A stretch of 13,039 nt of DNA, from the NCBI GenBank assembly GCA_036389695.1, contig DASVWG010000220.1, positions 1-13,039 on the forward strand, written 5' to 3'. Made by a program: the position numbers and the translations under genes. How positions within the stretch are numbered: the first letter of the stretch is position 1; each line of letters starts with the position of its first letter. This document shows, piece after piece, positions 12,497 to 13,039 of this stretch. Below the pieces are notes generated by a model. It was not told the origin of the DNA, did no database searches, and saw only the letters and a list, made by a program, of their open reading frames with translations. Source of the DNA: JALZHR01 sp036389695 (lineage in GTDB: Bacteria; Acidobacteriota; Blastocatellia; Pyrinomonadales; Pyrinomonadaceae).

Positions 12497-12979
12497 ATGC
12501 CAAACAAGAAAAATTTAGCACCGGTCAATCAGCAGGGCTTGGACATTCGCCCGACGCCGCGCGACGAGATGAATCTTTACGCGCTCGACACTTTTCCTTA
12601 CGAACACGTCGGGCGTAAAATCAAAATCAATTTTGAAATGCCGGAATTTACGGCGATTTGCCCGTTTTCGGATTTCCCGGATTTTGCCGTGATTCGCCTC
12701 GAATACATCCCGCACGAGCGCTGTATCGAACTGAAAAGCTTAAAGCTTTATATCAATTCTTTCCGCAGCGTGAAGATTTTTCACGAACACGTGGTCAACG
12801 TGATTCTGGAAGATTTCGTCAAGGCTTGCGACCCTTTGAAGGTCAAAATCGAAGGCGATTTTCACGTGCGCGGCAACGTCAAAACGATTATTCGCGCCAA
12901 ATACAAACGCCGGAAAGACAAAAAACGCGATAAGAAAAACCGCGATTCAATCAAATTAATCGAAGTCGCGGCGGAATAA
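12497..12979 (+). CDS. queF: NADPH-dependent 7-cyano-7-deazaguanine (preQ0) reductase QueF, unimodular type
   Basis: Reduces preQ0 to preQ1 with NADPH in queuosine tRNA-modification biosynthesis; cytoplasmic. The 160-residue size fits the short Bacillus-type QueF. Key residues occupy the positions I recall for the B. subtilis enzyme: nucleophile Cys55 in TAICPFSDFPDFA (53-64), with Asp62, His96 and Glu97 (FHEH). The QueF motif ELKSLKLYINSFR is at 78-90. The usual late GGI motif is altered to VRGNVKTII (124-132), and the C-terminus has a strongly basic stretch KYKRRKDKKRDKKNR (135-149), which is unusual and might contact RNA. The start is the first ATG, preceded only by the weak purine run AAAAAGA. 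No other que genes lie nearby. The stop is followed after two bases by a copy of the heptamer repeat. Confidence 0.95.
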   Translation: MPNKKNLAPVNQQGLDIRPTPRDEMNLYALDTFPYEHVGRKIKINFEMPEFTAICPFSDFPDFAVIRLEYIPHERCIELKSLKLYINSFRSVKIFHEHVVNVILEDFVKACDPLKVKIEGDFHVRGNVKTIIRAKYKRRKDKKRDKKNRDSIKLIEVAAE

Positions 12980-12981
12980 AG

Positions 12982-13039
12982 AAAACGATGAACGCGGAAC
13001 GATGAACGATGAATTGCAAATTCTTAATTCATCGTTCAT
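12982..13039. repeat. Heptamer-periodic inverted repeat, copy 2 (runs off right edge)
   Basis: Bases 12982-13015 are identical to 914-947 over 34 nt, with the same four 7-nt units at 12987, 12994, 13001 and 13008. Here the loop is only 10 bases, and 13026-13039 is the perfect reverse complement of 13002-13015 (14 bp, cut by the window edge). The interior AT-rich heptamers of copy 1 are absent, so copy 2 is a shorter variant of the same element, in the same orientation after a plus-strand stop codon. Confidence 0.88.

Noticed and set aside
12253..12618. Open frame of 121 codons on + overlapping the queF start
   Set aside because: Its first half is a translation of the CGCAAAG and TTTATT repeats (Arg/Lys-rich and repeated CLYLL words), and the rest is out of frame with queF, which has intact catalytic motifs.

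Overview
The window looks like a chromosomal stretch of an environmental Gram-negative-type bacterium, most likely Acidobacteriota, class Blastocatellia. That placement is an inference. It rests on the secreted protein packed with DFDGDGKTDIAV(F/Y)R calcium-binding repeats, the codon style, the mix of unlinked housekeeping genes, and the AT-rich spacers full of short periodic repeats. There are no rRNA or tRNA genes, no CRISPR array, no transposase and no phage gene.

Layout, left to right. The 3' part of recN (DNA repair) runs in from the left edge. It is followed by a zinc-type L-asparaginase and an unrecognised 178-residue protein, all on +. A two-gene minus-strand unit comes next (YpfJ-like zinc metallopeptidase, then a small membrane protein). 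A MEST-like alpha/beta hydrolase, the nucleoid protein HU with a good promoter and terminator-like hairpin, and a site-2-type membrane metalloprotease follow on +. A minus-strand operon carries a coiled-coil/membrane protein followed by a hicB-hicA toxin-antitoxin pair. Back on +, yacG, a two-helix membrane protein and an MFS transporter follow. A perfect 22-bp bidirectional terminator separates the MFS gene from a large minus-strand FG-GAP/VCBS secreted protein. The window closes with queF (preQ0 reductase, queuosine pathway).

The most striking feature lies in the spacers. At least six intergenic loci hold sequence built from short tandem units (periods of 7, 9 or 10 nt). At five of them the units are mirrored by a reverse-complement arm, giving long hairpins: 919-1059, 2086-2193, 5356-5408, 8660-8745 and 12251-12344. 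A one-armed version lies at 8014-8048. The 919 element recurs at 12982-13039, with 34 identical bases, and in both places it sits on a plus-strand gene's stop codon. In recN it supplies the last seven codons and the stop. Similar periodic repeats are known from cyanobacteria and other environmental bacteria, so this may not be wholly new. The shared architecture across unrelated sequences, and the position at gene ends and start codons, is still the best lead here. The second lead is the operon joining a LEA/Tim44-like membrane protein to a minimal hicBA module.
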